33,319 bases of DNA from Pedobacter sp. Leaf216. GTDB lineage: Bacteria; Bacteroidota; Bacteroidia; Sphingobacteriales; Sphingobacteriaceae. Each line of letters begins with the position of its first letter. Position 1 is the first letter of the stretch. The translations under genes were made by a program, and so were the position numbers. Below, piece after piece: positions 16,738-25,022 of this stretch. The notes under the pieces are model-generated. The model did no database searches. It saw only the letters and a program-made list of their open reading frames with translations, and was not told the origin of the DNA. Location: NCBI RefSeq assembly GCF_001421515.1, contig NZ_LMKM01000021.1, positions 1 to 33,319 on the forward strand. The letters are read 5' to 3'.

Positions 16738-17952
16738 ATGAAAAAACTCATCTCTTTTATTGCTCTTTTATTCTTTACTGCAAGTATTTGTAAAGGTCAA
16801 ATTTCTTCATTAGTCGGTAATGCTGCTCCTCCAGTAATCTTTCAACGAAATATGGGTAAAGTCGTTAAACCAGACTTTTACAAAGGCAAAATTCTCGTAC
16901 TAGATTTTTGGGCAACCTGGTGTGCGCCTTGCATTGCAAACTTTCCGCATTTTAATCAATTAGCTACTACCTATCAAAATAAAGATGTAGTATTCGCTAT
17001 TATAACAGACGAGCCTCCAACTACAGTACAAAAGTTTTTTGCCCGTTCAAAAAAAGAGGTAAAAGGTTTAAATCTCTTAGATACCACTGGTATAACTAAA
17101 AAGGGATTTGGAATTCTTTTTATTCCTTATAGCGTGGTCATCGATCAGAATAACGTCGTAAGGTGGGCAGGCTTAGGACAGGATTTGAGTGCAGAAATTC
17201 TCTCAACCATTACAAACAAGGATGCGTCTGCCGTTAGCCCAAATGCAGAAAAGTCCAAGACAGTTGCCAAGAATACACCTCTAAAGCCTGTTGCTCCATT
17301 GTTTACATTTAGTGTGAGCCCCGCAACAGGAGGAAATATGATTGGAAGTGCTTCCATCAACAAGGGAGGAGATATGTTAAGTGTTTCCAAGCGGAACACC
17401 CCGTTAGGCGACGTATTGAATTACCTAACGGAATACAGTCGCAAGGTTCGCTTCATTAGTAATGATATGCCCCGTCTGAATCAAAATATAGACTTTAATT
17501 TTGATGCAAAATCTGATACTCTTCTTTTCAGAAAATATGCGAATACGATTATACCGAACAAACCCCGCCGAAACATGATCGTGGAATTATTGGGTGATGC
17601 CATGAAATTCAATGCAAAATTGATCAAAAAAAATGGAAATTACCTAGAGCTGGTTGTGGTTGATCGTGCTAAGCTAAATACTTTCAAACCATTGCAAAGC
17701 AAGCATTCTAGTATATCAGCAGATAATTTCCCTCATTTTGAGATTGTGAGTTATAACTTGAAAAAGATGGCTGGATACCTGGAGGATAGCGCTAAAATGA
17801 TCATCACTACCAATATTGCTGATCCAGATGAGTATGACCTTTCATTAGATGTAACCAACCTTGCTTCATTGCGAAAGACATTGCGTTTCCATGGGCTTGG
17901 ATTAGTGGAAAAGACAGGTGAGGTAGAGTATTTAGATATCAGTTTTTATTAA
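16738..17952 (+). CDS. TlpA-type thioredoxin-fold protein with a DUF3738-like C-terminal part
   Basis: A 404-residue exported protein. The ATG at 16738 gives a clear signal peptide (MKKLISFIALLFFTASICKG, cut near residue 20). Residues 25-170 are a TlpA/ResA-like thioredoxin domain with the redox motif W61-C-A-P-C65 in DFWATWCAPC. A Lys/Pro-rich linker follows. The C-terminal half (about 200-404) has the look of the DUF3738 / TIGR03435 family seen in soil bacteria, ending GLGLVEKTGEVEYLDISFY. It probably reduces or isomerises disulfides on periplasmic or outer-envelope partners. It is monocistronic: a terminator hairpin lies downstream at 18086-18110. Confidence 0.8.
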   Translation: MKKLISFIALLFFTASICKGQISSLVGNAAPPVIFQRNMGKVVKPDFYKGKILVLDFWATWCAPCIANFPHFNQLATTYQNKDVVFAIITDEPPTTVQKFFARSKKEVKGLNLLDTTGITKKGFGILFIPYSVVIDQNNVVRWAGLGQDLSAEILSTITNKDASAVSPNAEKSKTVAKNTPLKPVAPLFTFSVSPATGGNMIGSASINKGGDMLSVSKRNTPLGDVLNYLTEYSRKVRFISNDMPRLNQNIDFNFDAKSDTLLFRKYANTIIPNKPRRNMIVELLGDAMKFNAKLIKKNGNYLELVVVDRAKLNTFKPLQSKHSSISADNFPHFEIVSYNLKKMAGYLEDSAKMIITTNIADPDEYDLSLDVTNLASLRKTLRFHGLGLVEKTGEVEYLDISFY

Positions 17953-18455
17953 GATTTAATGTTTAAGTGGTTTCGATAAGGCACCGGATACATCATTTAG
18001 TTGTTAGTTTAATGCACATACGTGGATTTTTAATAAATCCTTTATAAATTGATTTGTTATAAAATTGGCATTAGGTACACTTTCTAAAGGGATCTCCACG
18101 AGATCCCTTTCTTTGCAATCAAATTAAATCCAGGCAATTTTTATTATTCACCTATACCGTTATCATTTTCAACGTTAAAATGTAATCAAGCCCATCCGAA
18201 ATAAATGTAAACTTTAATGATAAATCGCAGCAATCTTCAACAGTAGTTTATCGTTGTATTCTGGAAAAACGACCGTTTTTTGATAGAAATTGAGATGAGT
18301 ATTTGATAAACAGGTGTAGAATTATTATGTCTTTTCTAGCAGGCCAGCGATGAAGTAAAGTCTACACTTGTTTCCTTTCAACCATCAAGAAAATGGAAGA
18401 ATACAAGTTATCCTAGGAATTTTTGGCTATATTGTAATCACCTACATTTATTGAG
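17953..18455. other. 500-base gap: terminator plus leader of the molybdoenzyme gene
   Basis: Apart from the terminator at 18086-18110, the gap holds a distant inverted repeat (GTGTAGA at 18314-18320 and TCTACAC at 18361-18367) and AT-rich sequence upstream of the ATG at 18456. No coding region is apparent. Confidence 0.5.
18086..18110 (+). terminator. intrinsic terminator after the TlpA-type gene
   Basis: AAAGGGATCT (18086-18095) pairs perfectly with AGATCCCTTT (18101-18110) across the loop CCACG, followed by a short pyrimidine-rich tail. It lies about 135 bases after the stop at 17952. Confidence 0.75.
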
Positions 18456-19652
18456 ATGAAAAACGACAAAACACCACAGAACTACACGTTAAACAGACGT
18501 AATTTTGTTGCTGGAATTATCCCGGTGATAGCTGGCGCTACAATACCATCCTGGGCTTCCGCGAAGGAGATTCAACAAACCAGTGAAGACAATGAATTTC
18601 CAGGACTTATTACGCGAGAGAAAAAGCCATTAAATATGGAGTTTCCATTTCCTACGTTAAAAAACAGGATTACTCCAAATAACCAGTTCTTCATCAGGAG
18701 TCATTTTAACATCCCCAATATTGATGCTGCAAATTGGGAATTAGAGATTGGCGGCAACACCAATCAGGTCATAAAGATCAATCTGAGCGAACTTAAAAAG
18801 CTTCCTGCAAAAAAGGTAATGGCTACTATAGAATGTGCCGGAAACGGACGTGCTAACCTCGCCCCAAAAGTGAAGGGTTTAGGATGGGAACAAGGTGGGA
18901 TCAGCAATGCTGAATGGACAGGAGTACCTTTATCCGTATTGTTAAAAAAGGCTGGGATAAAGGTGGGTACGGTAGACATTATTTTGGAAGGGAATGATGA
19001 GGGGATGATTACAGAAGAGCCGAAATCACCAGGAAAAATCAAATTCGCCCGGAGCATTCCGTTAAAAACAGCAATGCAGGATCACATCATCATCGCCTAT
19101 GAAATGAATGGAAAACCATTGAGTGCTGAACATGGTTTCCCGGCAAGGGCAATTATTCCAGGATGGTATGGTATGGCATCTGTAAAATGGCTGATGAAAA
19201 TTACTGCATCTGAAAAGCCGTTTGATGGCTATTGGCAGACGATTGAATATGCTTACTGGAAGCGTGTTGAAGGACTACCTACCTTGACGCCCGTAACCAC
19301 TACATTGGTTAAGTCTGAAATATCAAGGCCGGTATTGTTTGAAGCGGTGCCGGCTGGAAAACCTTATCAAGTAAGGGGTGCAGGATGGTCAGGTGATAGT
19401 AACCTATCGAAAGTAGAAATAAGCACGGATAAAGGAAATTCATGGCAACCAGCAAAATTAATTGGTCCTGCTATCCCTTTCGCCTGGCAGCTATTTGAAT
19501 TTGAATGGGTGGTTCCTGCTAAGACTGGAAGATATAGTTTAATGGCTAGAGCGACAGATCAAAATGGCAAAACGCAACCCATGGAGCATGATTTAGACAG
19601 AAGAACTTACATGGTTAATTTTATCTCGCCAATTGATGTAGATGTAATATAG
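18456..19652 (+). CDS. sulfite-oxidase-like molybdopterin enzyme
   Basis: A 398-residue protein of the sulfite oxidase family, predicted to oxidise sulfite to sulfate in the periplasm with electrons going to a cytochrome. The N-terminus has a twin-arginine signal (NRRNFVAGIIPVIAGATIPSWASA, residues 13-36). The molybdopterin-binding domain shows TIECAGNGR with Cys127 as the expected molybdenum ligand. It then has GGISNAEWTGVPLSVLLKKAG, and a conserved AEHGFPARAIIPGWYGMASVKW block. The last 110 residues are the Ig-like dimerisation domain (VEISTDKGNSWQPAKL). There is no haem domain, so an external acceptor is needed. DUF305 and beta-propeller genes follow on the same strand. Placed beside thiosulfate and sulfite genes, a sulfite detoxification or energy role is likely. 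Confidence 0.88.
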   Translation: MKNDKTPQNYTLNRRNFVAGIIPVIAGATIPSWASAKEIQQTSEDNEFPGLITREKKPLNMEFPFPTLKNRITPNNQFFIRSHFNIPNIDAANWELEIGGNTNQVIKINLSELKKLPAKKVMATIECAGNGRANLAPKVKGLGWEQGGISNAEWTGVPLSVLLKKAGIKVGTVDIILEGNDEGMITEEPKSPGKIKFARSIPLKTAMQDHIIIAYEMNGKPLSAEHGFPARAIIPGWYGMASVKWLMKITASEKPFDGYWQTIEYAYWKRVEGLPTLTPVTTTLVKSEISRPVLFEAVPAGKPYQVRGAGWSGDSNLSKVEISTDKGNSWQPAKLIGPAIPFAWQLFEFEWVVPAKTGRYSLMARATDQNGKTQPMEHDLDRRTYMVNFISPIDVDVI

Positions 19653-19744
19653 CTCAATAAGAACAAATTTCAGGATCTTGCGGTTATCGCAGAAGGCTTG
19701 TCTGGCATAAACAGTTTATCACATTTAATACTCTACATCAAACC

Positions 19745-20341
19745 ATGATCAGATTCACGTCTATACTTTTACTATTTGCTAGTTTCTCTGCACGAGCACA
19801 ACATGAACACATGCAAATGGCAACTAAAAAAAATGTCTTCCTTGGGCAAATGGCCCATATGATGATGAAGATGGATGAAATATCAGCTACCACATCTGCA
19901 GACAGAGATTTCATACAAATGATGATCCCACATCACCAGGGTGCTATTGATATGGCAGAAGAAGAGATTAAGACCGGAAAAAATAAAGAAATGATTCAGC
20001 TAGCTAAAAGTATCAAAGCTGAGCAACAAACCCAGATTCAGCAAATGCAACTCCTGCTCAGCCATCCTGAAGGATTTATCGCTACAGGCAACCAACATCA
20101 AAACGCCAACCAGAAGATGATGAAAGTGATGATGGAACAAATGCCTGAAGAAAAACAATTGTCGGATACTGATCTGTCCTTTGCAAGGATAATGCTTCCT
20201 CACCATCAGGCTGCCATCGACATGGCTAAAGTTGAGTTGCGGTATGGAAAAAATAAAAATGTAAAAAGACTGGCCGAGAATATTATCTCAGATGAACAGA
20301 TAGAAATCCAACAAATGAAGACATTTACAAACTCCCATTAA
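19745..20341 (+). CDS. DUF305 family exported protein
   Basis: A 198-residue secreted protein with a short signal peptide (MIRFTSILLLFASFSARA). It carries two DUF305 repeats with the signature MMIPHHQGAIDMAEEE (about residues 59-74) and IMLPHHQAAIDMAKVE (about 155-170), rich in Met and His. Such proteins are ferritin-like four-helix bundles often linked to copper or metal handling. Its stop lies four bases before the beta-propeller gene, indicating an operon with it and probably with the upstream molybdoenzyme. The metal and the role are not determined by sequence. Confidence 0.85.
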   Translation: MIRFTSILLLFASFSARAQHEHMQMATKKNVFLGQMAHMMMKMDEISATTSADRDFIQMMIPHHQGAIDMAEEEIKTGKNKEMIQLAKSIKAEQQTQIQQMQLLLSHPEGFIATGNQHQNANQKMMKVMMEQMPEEKQLSDTDLSFARIMLPHHQAAIDMAKVELRYGKNKNVKRLAENIISDEQIEIQQMKTFTNSH

Positions 20342-20344
20342 CAT

Positions 20345-21736
20345 ATGAAAAAGATATCCTTGTTTACGCTATTTATATCCAGTTTTGCCCTACAATCAAA
20401 AGCACAATCAATCTATGCCCAAGACAGGGTTTATACAGGCAATCAGATATCTAATACGGTTTCTGTCTTAGATCCCTCAACACAAACGCTATTAGGAAAT
20501 ATTGTTCTTGGTAAACCCCAACCTGATATCTTAAGTCCTCTATATAAGGGACAGGCCCTGGTTCATGGCCTGGGTTATTCCCCTAAAAAGCAATTACTAG
20601 CAGTGGTTTCCATTGGATCAAATTCAGTAACCTTTATTTCAACAGCAAAAAGTAAAGTATTAAAAACTGTTTATATCGGACGTTCACCGCATGAGGCAAC
20701 CTTTAACCCTTCAGGATCACAGGCATGGATATCGGTAAGAGGAGAATCGTATATCAGCGTAATTGATGCAAATAAACTGATTGAAATCAAGCAAATCCCA
20801 GTAGCCGACGGCCCGGGAATGGTTGCTTTTACTCCAGATGGAAAATGGGCTTATATTTGTTCCAGCTTTACTGCAGAAGTGGATGTAGTGAATGCAACTT
20901 CCTATGCTATTGTAAAGCGTATTCCAGTAGTTAGTCCATTTTCTCCAAATATATTCTGTAGTCCGGACGGGAAATGGATTGCATTGACACATAAGGATGT
21001 AGGGAAGATCACTGTCATCAGCACGGAGACAAATACTATACATACAGTACTAAACACAGGTCCAATTACCAACCATGTCACTTTTACTTTAGTTAATAAT
21101 TCACCTGTGATGCTGGCAACCATTGGCGGAGAAAACAGCTTAAAAGTATTTAGTGTTTCACAAGATTTCAAGCTTACTGATAGCATTGCGACAGGATCAT
21201 TGCCACATGGCGTCTGGACTTCAGCAGATGGTAAATTTGCATATGTCGGATTAGAAAATGATGACCAGGTACAAGTGGTTGATCTGGTAAAAATGGCCGT
21301 TGTAAAAACCATTGCTATTGGACAATGTCCGCAAGCATTGTTGTACGCCGCTAATGCCAGCCCTGCAAATGCCTCAAAAGAAAATTTAACCCCGCTTAAT
21401 CTTGCAGACAAAAGTCAGGTGATTAAATTGATGAATAAGGATAATTCAATGTCATCAGGCATGCTAAACGTAAGAAGCGTAGGCTTGACTGATCTTGTCC
21501 AACAGGACTTTAAAAAACTCGAGCCAAATACTTCGTATACTTTAGCGTTAACCAACTCCTCAAATGATACGTTTAACGCAGATTATGTCATCAATTCTTT
21601 TAAGACCGATGAAAAAGGAGCTTTTAGCGGTCAATCCTCGGGGATAATTAAAAGTGTAGGAACAAGTGGCGCCGATTATAAACATGTGGTTCTTATTGAT
21701 GATCTTTCAAAAAAGCTGGTGATGATCAGTAACTAA
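20345..21736 (+). CDS. YVTN-type beta-propeller protein, exported
   Basis: A 463-residue protein with a signal peptide (cleavage near SKAQ, residue 21) and about seven YVTN/YncE-like blades, seen as repeats such as SNTVSVLDPSTQTLLGNIVLG, ESYISVIDANKLIEIKQI and DDQVQVVDLVKMAVVKTI. The last 120 residues fall outside the propeller and have a beta-rich Ig-like look. It could serve as an electron-transfer or surface-binding partner; no haem motif is present, so it is not a cytochrome cd1 enzyme. It is co-transcribed with the DUF305 gene and ends six bases from the stop of the convergent yeiH gene. Confidence 0.8.
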   Translation: MKKISLFTLFISSFALQSKAQSIYAQDRVYTGNQISNTVSVLDPSTQTLLGNIVLGKPQPDILSPLYKGQALVHGLGYSPKKQLLAVVSIGSNSVTFISTAKSKVLKTVYIGRSPHEATFNPSGSQAWISVRGESYISVIDANKLIEIKQIPVADGPGMVAFTPDGKWAYICSSFTAEVDVVNATSYAIVKRIPVVSPFSPNIFCSPDGKWIALTHKDVGKITVISTETNTIHTVLNTGPITNHVTFTLVNNSPVMLATIGGENSLKVFSVSQDFKLTDSIATGSLPHGVWTSADGKFAYVGLENDDQVQVVDLVKMAVVKTIAIGQCPQALLYAANASPANASKENLTPLNLADKSQVIKLMNKDNSMSSGMLNVRSVGLTDLVQQDFKKLEPNTSYTLALTNSSNDTFNADYVINSFKTDEKGAFSGQSSGIIKSVGTSGADYKHVVLIDDLSKKLVMISN

Positions 21737-21742
21737 TGTATT

Positions 21743-22738
21743 TTAAACCAAAGATATAACAGCCCATAATGCAGCACTTGAAATTACTATCCATAAAATT
21801 ACGCCTTGTAACAGTGGCATTATCCCCACTGCTTTCAAGATAGTAAATGAGAGTCCGCTTCCTATCAGGAACAACGTTAAAGTTAAGCCTGCTTTTGCTA
21901 ATGCTACAAAGTAGGGCGCAAAAGGCTTAATAAAAGGCAAGTAGGTGTTAGCGATCATTGCCAGGATAAATAGCCCTATAAAATAGGGTATACTAACTTT
22001 GCTATTGTTGCTTTTGAACAGCAAAGATGTACCAAACGCTACGGGAACAATCCATAGTGCTCTGGCTAACTTAACAGTTGTGGCTATCTGTAGTGCTTGT
22101 TCACCATATTTACTGGCTGCCCCAACAACAGAACTGGTATCGTGAATAGCAATGGCACACCACATACCAAATTGTGACTGTGACAAGTTAAGCGCATGTC
22201 CGATAGCGGGGAAAAGAAATAAGGCCACCGAGTTGAGTATAAAAACAGTACCCATTGCAACAGAGATCTGTTTTTCTTCTGCGTTCATTACAGGCGACAA
22301 TGCAGCAATAGCACTTCCACCACAGATCGCCGTTCCAGCTGATATCAAAAAAGATGTTTTACGTTCTATTTTAAATATTTTTCCCAGGATAAAACCAATG
22401 ATAAGTACTCCGAAAATAGAGACTACGGTAAACAGTACGCCTTCTTTTCCTGCTTTCATTGCACTGAATACATTCATTCCAAATCCTAGCCCGACAACAG
22501 AAATTTTTAGCAGCAGGTTTGTGGCCTTGTGATTTAAATGCAGATAGGGATGTTCCATTAGTTGCGCCAATACTAATCCTAGCAATAAGGCTAAAGGAGG
22601 CGACATAAATGGAAAGAGGCACAGCAAAACTGCCAGGATGAAGATAATTTTACGGGTGTTTAAATTTAAGTTTAGCAGGTTACCCGCCTTTATTTTAGAA
22701 GAATTTGAATTGTCTTTGATTTGTGTCATGATTTTCAT
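21743..22738 (-). CDS. yeiH: YeiH family putative sulfate/sulfite exporter (UPF0324)
   Basis: A 331-residue inner-membrane protein with about ten hydrophobic segments. Family landmarks are SVVGLGFGMN, STAGTAICGGSAIAALSPV-like (SAGTAICGGSAIAAL) and CAIAIHDTSSVVGAA. YeiH proteins are predicted exporters and in several bacteria are controlled by a LysR-type regulator responding to sulfite (YeiE). A LysR gene lies 3.5 kb away at the other end of this gene set, fitting that arrangement. It is the last gene of the minus-strand sulfur group, separated from the preceding gene by a perfect hairpin with a candidate regulator site. The ATG at 22729 is an alternative start. Confidence 0.85.
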   Translation of the reverse strand: MKIMTQIKDNSNSSKIKAGNLLNLNLNTRKIIFILAVLLCLFPFMSPPLALLLGLVLAQLMEHPYLHLNHKATNLLLKISVVGLGFGMNVFSAMKAGKEGVLFTVVSIFGVLIIGFILGKIFKIERKTSFLISAGTAICGGSAIAALSPVMNAEEKQISVAMGTVFILNSVALFLFPAIGHALNLSQSQFGMWCAIAIHDTSSVVGAASKYGEQALQIATTVKLARALWIVPVAFGTSLLFKSNNSKVSIPYFIGLFILAMIANTYLPFIKPFAPYFVALAKAGLTLTLFLIGSGLSFTILKAVGIMPLLQGVILWIVISSAALWAVISLV

Positions 22739-22793
22739 TGTCTTTATTTTCTAATTCAAAGATCCATAACTAAAAAACCCTGATCAAATCATT

Positions 22794-22836
22794 AAAACTT
22801 ATCTTCCATAACTTCATGTTATAGAAGATAAGTTTT
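22794..22836. promoter_or_regulatory. long perfect hairpin containing an ATAAC-N5-GTTAT dyad
   Basis: AAAACTTATCTTC (22794-22806) pairs fully with GAAGATAAGTTTT (22824-22836). Inside, ATAAC (22808-22812) pairs with GTTAT (22818-22822) across TTCAT. It sits between the acfC-like gene and yeiH on the minus strand. It can act as a terminator in either direction, and the inner dyad is the same half-site pair as in the tsdA-lysR gap. Confidence 0.7.
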
Positions 22837-22846
22837 TAGACATTAT

Positions 22847-23596
22847 TTATTCCCAACCCCATTTTTTGAAAATGAGATGTCCTTTATCGGATTGCATAAA
22901 CTTGATAAAATCCTCAGTTTCCGACTTATGCGTACCAGTGCTACCCCTCACTACAGGTGTACCTCTATAGACTGTTTGTGTAACAGGAATCCTAACCATT
23001 GAGGTGAGGTCTGGTAAACGGTTATGCCAGGAGCCAAATGTTATCCAGGCATCATATTGAGGATCATTTTTCCATGCAGCAATACCCAATGCCGAATTTG
23101 CAAATGTGCCTGCTATACGCTGCTGTATGTTTGCAATCAGATCTTGTCGACCTGCCAAATCTTCCCAAAGCCCCATTTGCCCAGCCCCATTCACATCAAG
23201 AATTTTCACACCTGGTTTACAGAGATCGCCCAGATTTTTGATGTTTTTAGGATTGCCGGGCCGTACAAGGATCGCTGCCGCACGTTTATATAACTCTGTC
23301 CGAGAGTTCGCCACTATCATGTTTGGGTGGTCAGACATGAATTTTGAAAGCATGTATTCTGCTCCTCCAAAGAACAGATCTGCATGTTTCATTGCATCCG
23401 GCATCCATTCATTATCTGGCCCGGCAGTGACTTTAATTACGATATCATGCTGCTTTCCAAAAACCTTCGCACATTCATTGATCGGTCCGAGCGGCCCACC
23501 GGGACCATAGACATATAAAGTATCATTTGGAATTTGTGCATTCCCAATGGTCACTACAGCAATGACTGACAATATGGTTAAAAATATATTTTTCAT
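22847..23596 (-). CDS. AcfC-like periplasmic substrate-binding protein
   Basis: A 249-residue exported protein with a signal peptide (cleavage after GNAQ near residue 21) and a type II periplasmic binding fold. The start LYVYGPGGPLGPINECAKVFG, followed by VTAGPDNEW and ADLFFGGAEYMLSKF, is the pattern of AcfC-like proteins, relatives of sulfate and molybdate binding proteins. No ABC permease or ATPase is nearby, so it may work as a sensor or scavenging protein rather than a transporter part. It ends a run of four closely spaced minus-strand genes; the gap to the upstream gene is 11 bases. Confidence 0.8.
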   Translation of the reverse strand: MKNIFLTILSVIAVVTIGNAQIPNDTLYVYGPGGPLGPINECAKVFGKQHDIVIKVTAGPDNEWMPDAMKHADLFFGGAEYMLSKFMSDHPNMIVANSRTELYKRAAAILVRPGNPKNIKNLGDLCKPGVKILDVNGAGQMGLWEDLAGRQDLIANIQQRIAGTFANSALGIAAWKNDPQYDAWITFGSWHNRLPDLTSMVRIPVTQTVYRGTPVVRGSTGTHKSETEDFIKFMQSDKGHLIFKKWGWE

Positions 23597-23607
23597 TGTG
23601 TTTATGT

Positions 23608-24528
23608 TTAAGGTAAATCAAAACCAAACTTTTTGTAGATGGCAGCAGCCTGCGGACTGATCAAAAAATCCATAAAATCCTTTGCAGCGGCCGGATGTGG
23701 CGCATCTTTTAACTGTCCGGCTATATATTGCGCATGGATATTCTCTTTTTCAGGAATTTCAATGAGCTCAACAGGATGGCCAATCATTTTCTGATAGTAG
23801 GCCTCAGTATACCATACTGGAGCGGCGTCACTTTCGTTGTATAGGATCCTCATTGGTGATTGGCGATGATGGATCATGGTAAGATAAGTAGTCTTATCTT
23901 TAACTTTATCTTCCATGATGGTAGATTTTAATGTTTCCCCTCCAGCTTTCACATAGGCTTCTTCAATACGTTTACCGATCCCTTCATTCTCTGGATTTGG
24001 CATACTGATCCTCAGCTCTTTATTTGCTAAATCTTTGAGTGACTTCAATGCCTTCGGATTTCCCTTTTGGACCATGATTGCCAACCTGTTTCTAGCATAT
24101 AAAGTCGTTTTGCTAAACCATTCAGGAGTCATGTCTATCCGGTTCTTACCAGCTGTATAAACATCCGGCTTTAAGGTAATTCTCATGTTGCCAACCACGA
24201 TGCTGCCTGTTTTTATTTGTTGGGCTAAAATGCCTGGGGGAAGCGTTTCGGCAAATACCCGCTGATACTGTGGATATGACTTTTTAAAGGCTGCAATTAA
24301 TTCGTCAATGCACATAAACTGGTTACCGGCAAAGAAAACCACGAGTTGGGGATCATTAATGTCTCCAAAAAGATCAGGCACATTGTCTACTCCATGTACT
24401 GTGAACTGAACTTTACTTTCAGGTGGAGTATTCCAGGGCGGATCAAAGCGATGATCCTGGGCCTTAACATTTCCACAAAGCAATAAAAATGCAACTGTGG
24501 CTAAAAAGGTGTGATTTATATATTTCAT
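23608..24528 (-). CDS. ModA-like periplasmic substrate-binding protein
   Basis: A 306-residue exported protein with a signal peptide (MKYINHTFLATVAFLLLCGNVKAQ). It has a molybdate/sulfate-binding-type fold: VVFFAGNQFMCIDELIAAFKKSYP, the central LAIMVQKGNPKALKSLKDLANKELRISMPNPENEG and a C-terminal AKDFMDFLISPQAAAIYKKFGF block. The ligand is likely an oxyanion, but the pocket residues do not decide which. No permease is encoded nearby. It sits between the DsrE-family gene (19-base gap) and the acfC-like gene (11-base gap), so all are probably co-transcribed from the tsdA promoter. Confidence 0.82.
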   Translation of the reverse strand: MKYINHTFLATVAFLLLCGNVKAQDHRFDPPWNTPPESKVQFTVHGVDNVPDLFGDINDPQLVVFFAGNQFMCIDELIAAFKKSYPQYQRVFAETLPPGILAQQIKTGSIVVGNMRITLKPDVYTAGKNRIDMTPEWFSKTTLYARNRLAIMVQKGNPKALKSLKDLANKELRISMPNPENEGIGKRIEEAYVKAGGETLKSTIMEDKVKDKTTYLTMIHHRQSPMRILYNESDAAPVWYTEAYYQKMIGHPVELIEIPEKENIHAQYIAGQLKDAPHPAAAKDFMDFLISPQAAAIYKKFGFDLP

Positions 24529-24547
24529 GATTTTCTAATTATTTTGT

Positions 24548-25003
24548 TTAAGGATGTACAACTGCCCATCCCTGATATTGACGGATGATGATTTCACCAT
24601 TGCCGCTGGGTACATAACTGATAAAATCAAATAAGGTATTTTTTTCGATCTTCCTTTCTCTGACGGTATTTTCACATTGTGCAAGAATTACTCCTCTGGA
24701 CTGCAGTTCTAACAATGTTTTTTCAAAAGATCCGTTCTTCTGGTAAACAGCTACGCCATCTCCAAAGGCAATAAGTTCTGCATTGATTTTCCCTTTTAAC
24801 CTGGGATCGTCGAGTGCATTTTTTAGGTTTCGAAGTGTTCCTGCAATCTTTTTCTCATCACCGTTATTGATTACATACAGTGCCTTATAATTTTTCAGGG
24901 TGGCTTTTGCACCTGTAAAATTAGCAGGTGTAGCTTGGGCAAAAGTGGCCGAGGTTGCTGCGATCAGCAAAAATAGTGTACAGATTAAGGTTATTTTTTT
25001 CAT
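24548..25003 (-). CDS. DsrE family protein, exported
   Basis: A 151-residue protein with a signal peptide (MKKITLICTLFLLIAATSATFAQA) and a DsrE/DsrF/TusD-like alpha/beta fold: KALYVINNGDEKKIAGTLRNLKNAL, then KINAELIAFGDGVAVYQ and a Cys-containing segment RGVILAQCENTVRE (Cys near 112). DsrE-type proteins handle sulfane sulfur or bind metals; the periplasmic form with one conserved Cys is common near thiosulfate-oxidation genes. It lies 19 bases downstream of tsdA and upstream of the binding proteins. Confidence 0.82.
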   Translation of the reverse strand: MKKITLICTLFLLIAATSATFAQATPANFTGAKATLKNYKALYVINNGDEKKIAGTLRNLKNALDDPRLKGKINAELIAFGDGVAVYQKNGSFEKTLLELQSRGVILAQCENTVRERKIEKNTLFDFISYVPSGNGEIIIRQYQGWAVVHP

Positions 25004-25022
25004 GATTTTAGAATTTGATAAT

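Noticed and set aside
20902..21411. 169-codon antisense frame inside the beta-propeller gene
   Set aside because: Its composition mirrors the propeller repeats on the other strand, and no motif is seen.
20345..21736. Cytochrome cd1 or nitrous-oxide reductase identity for the beta-propeller
   Set aside because: There is no CXXCH haem motif or copper-site histidine cluster; only YVTN-type blades are present.
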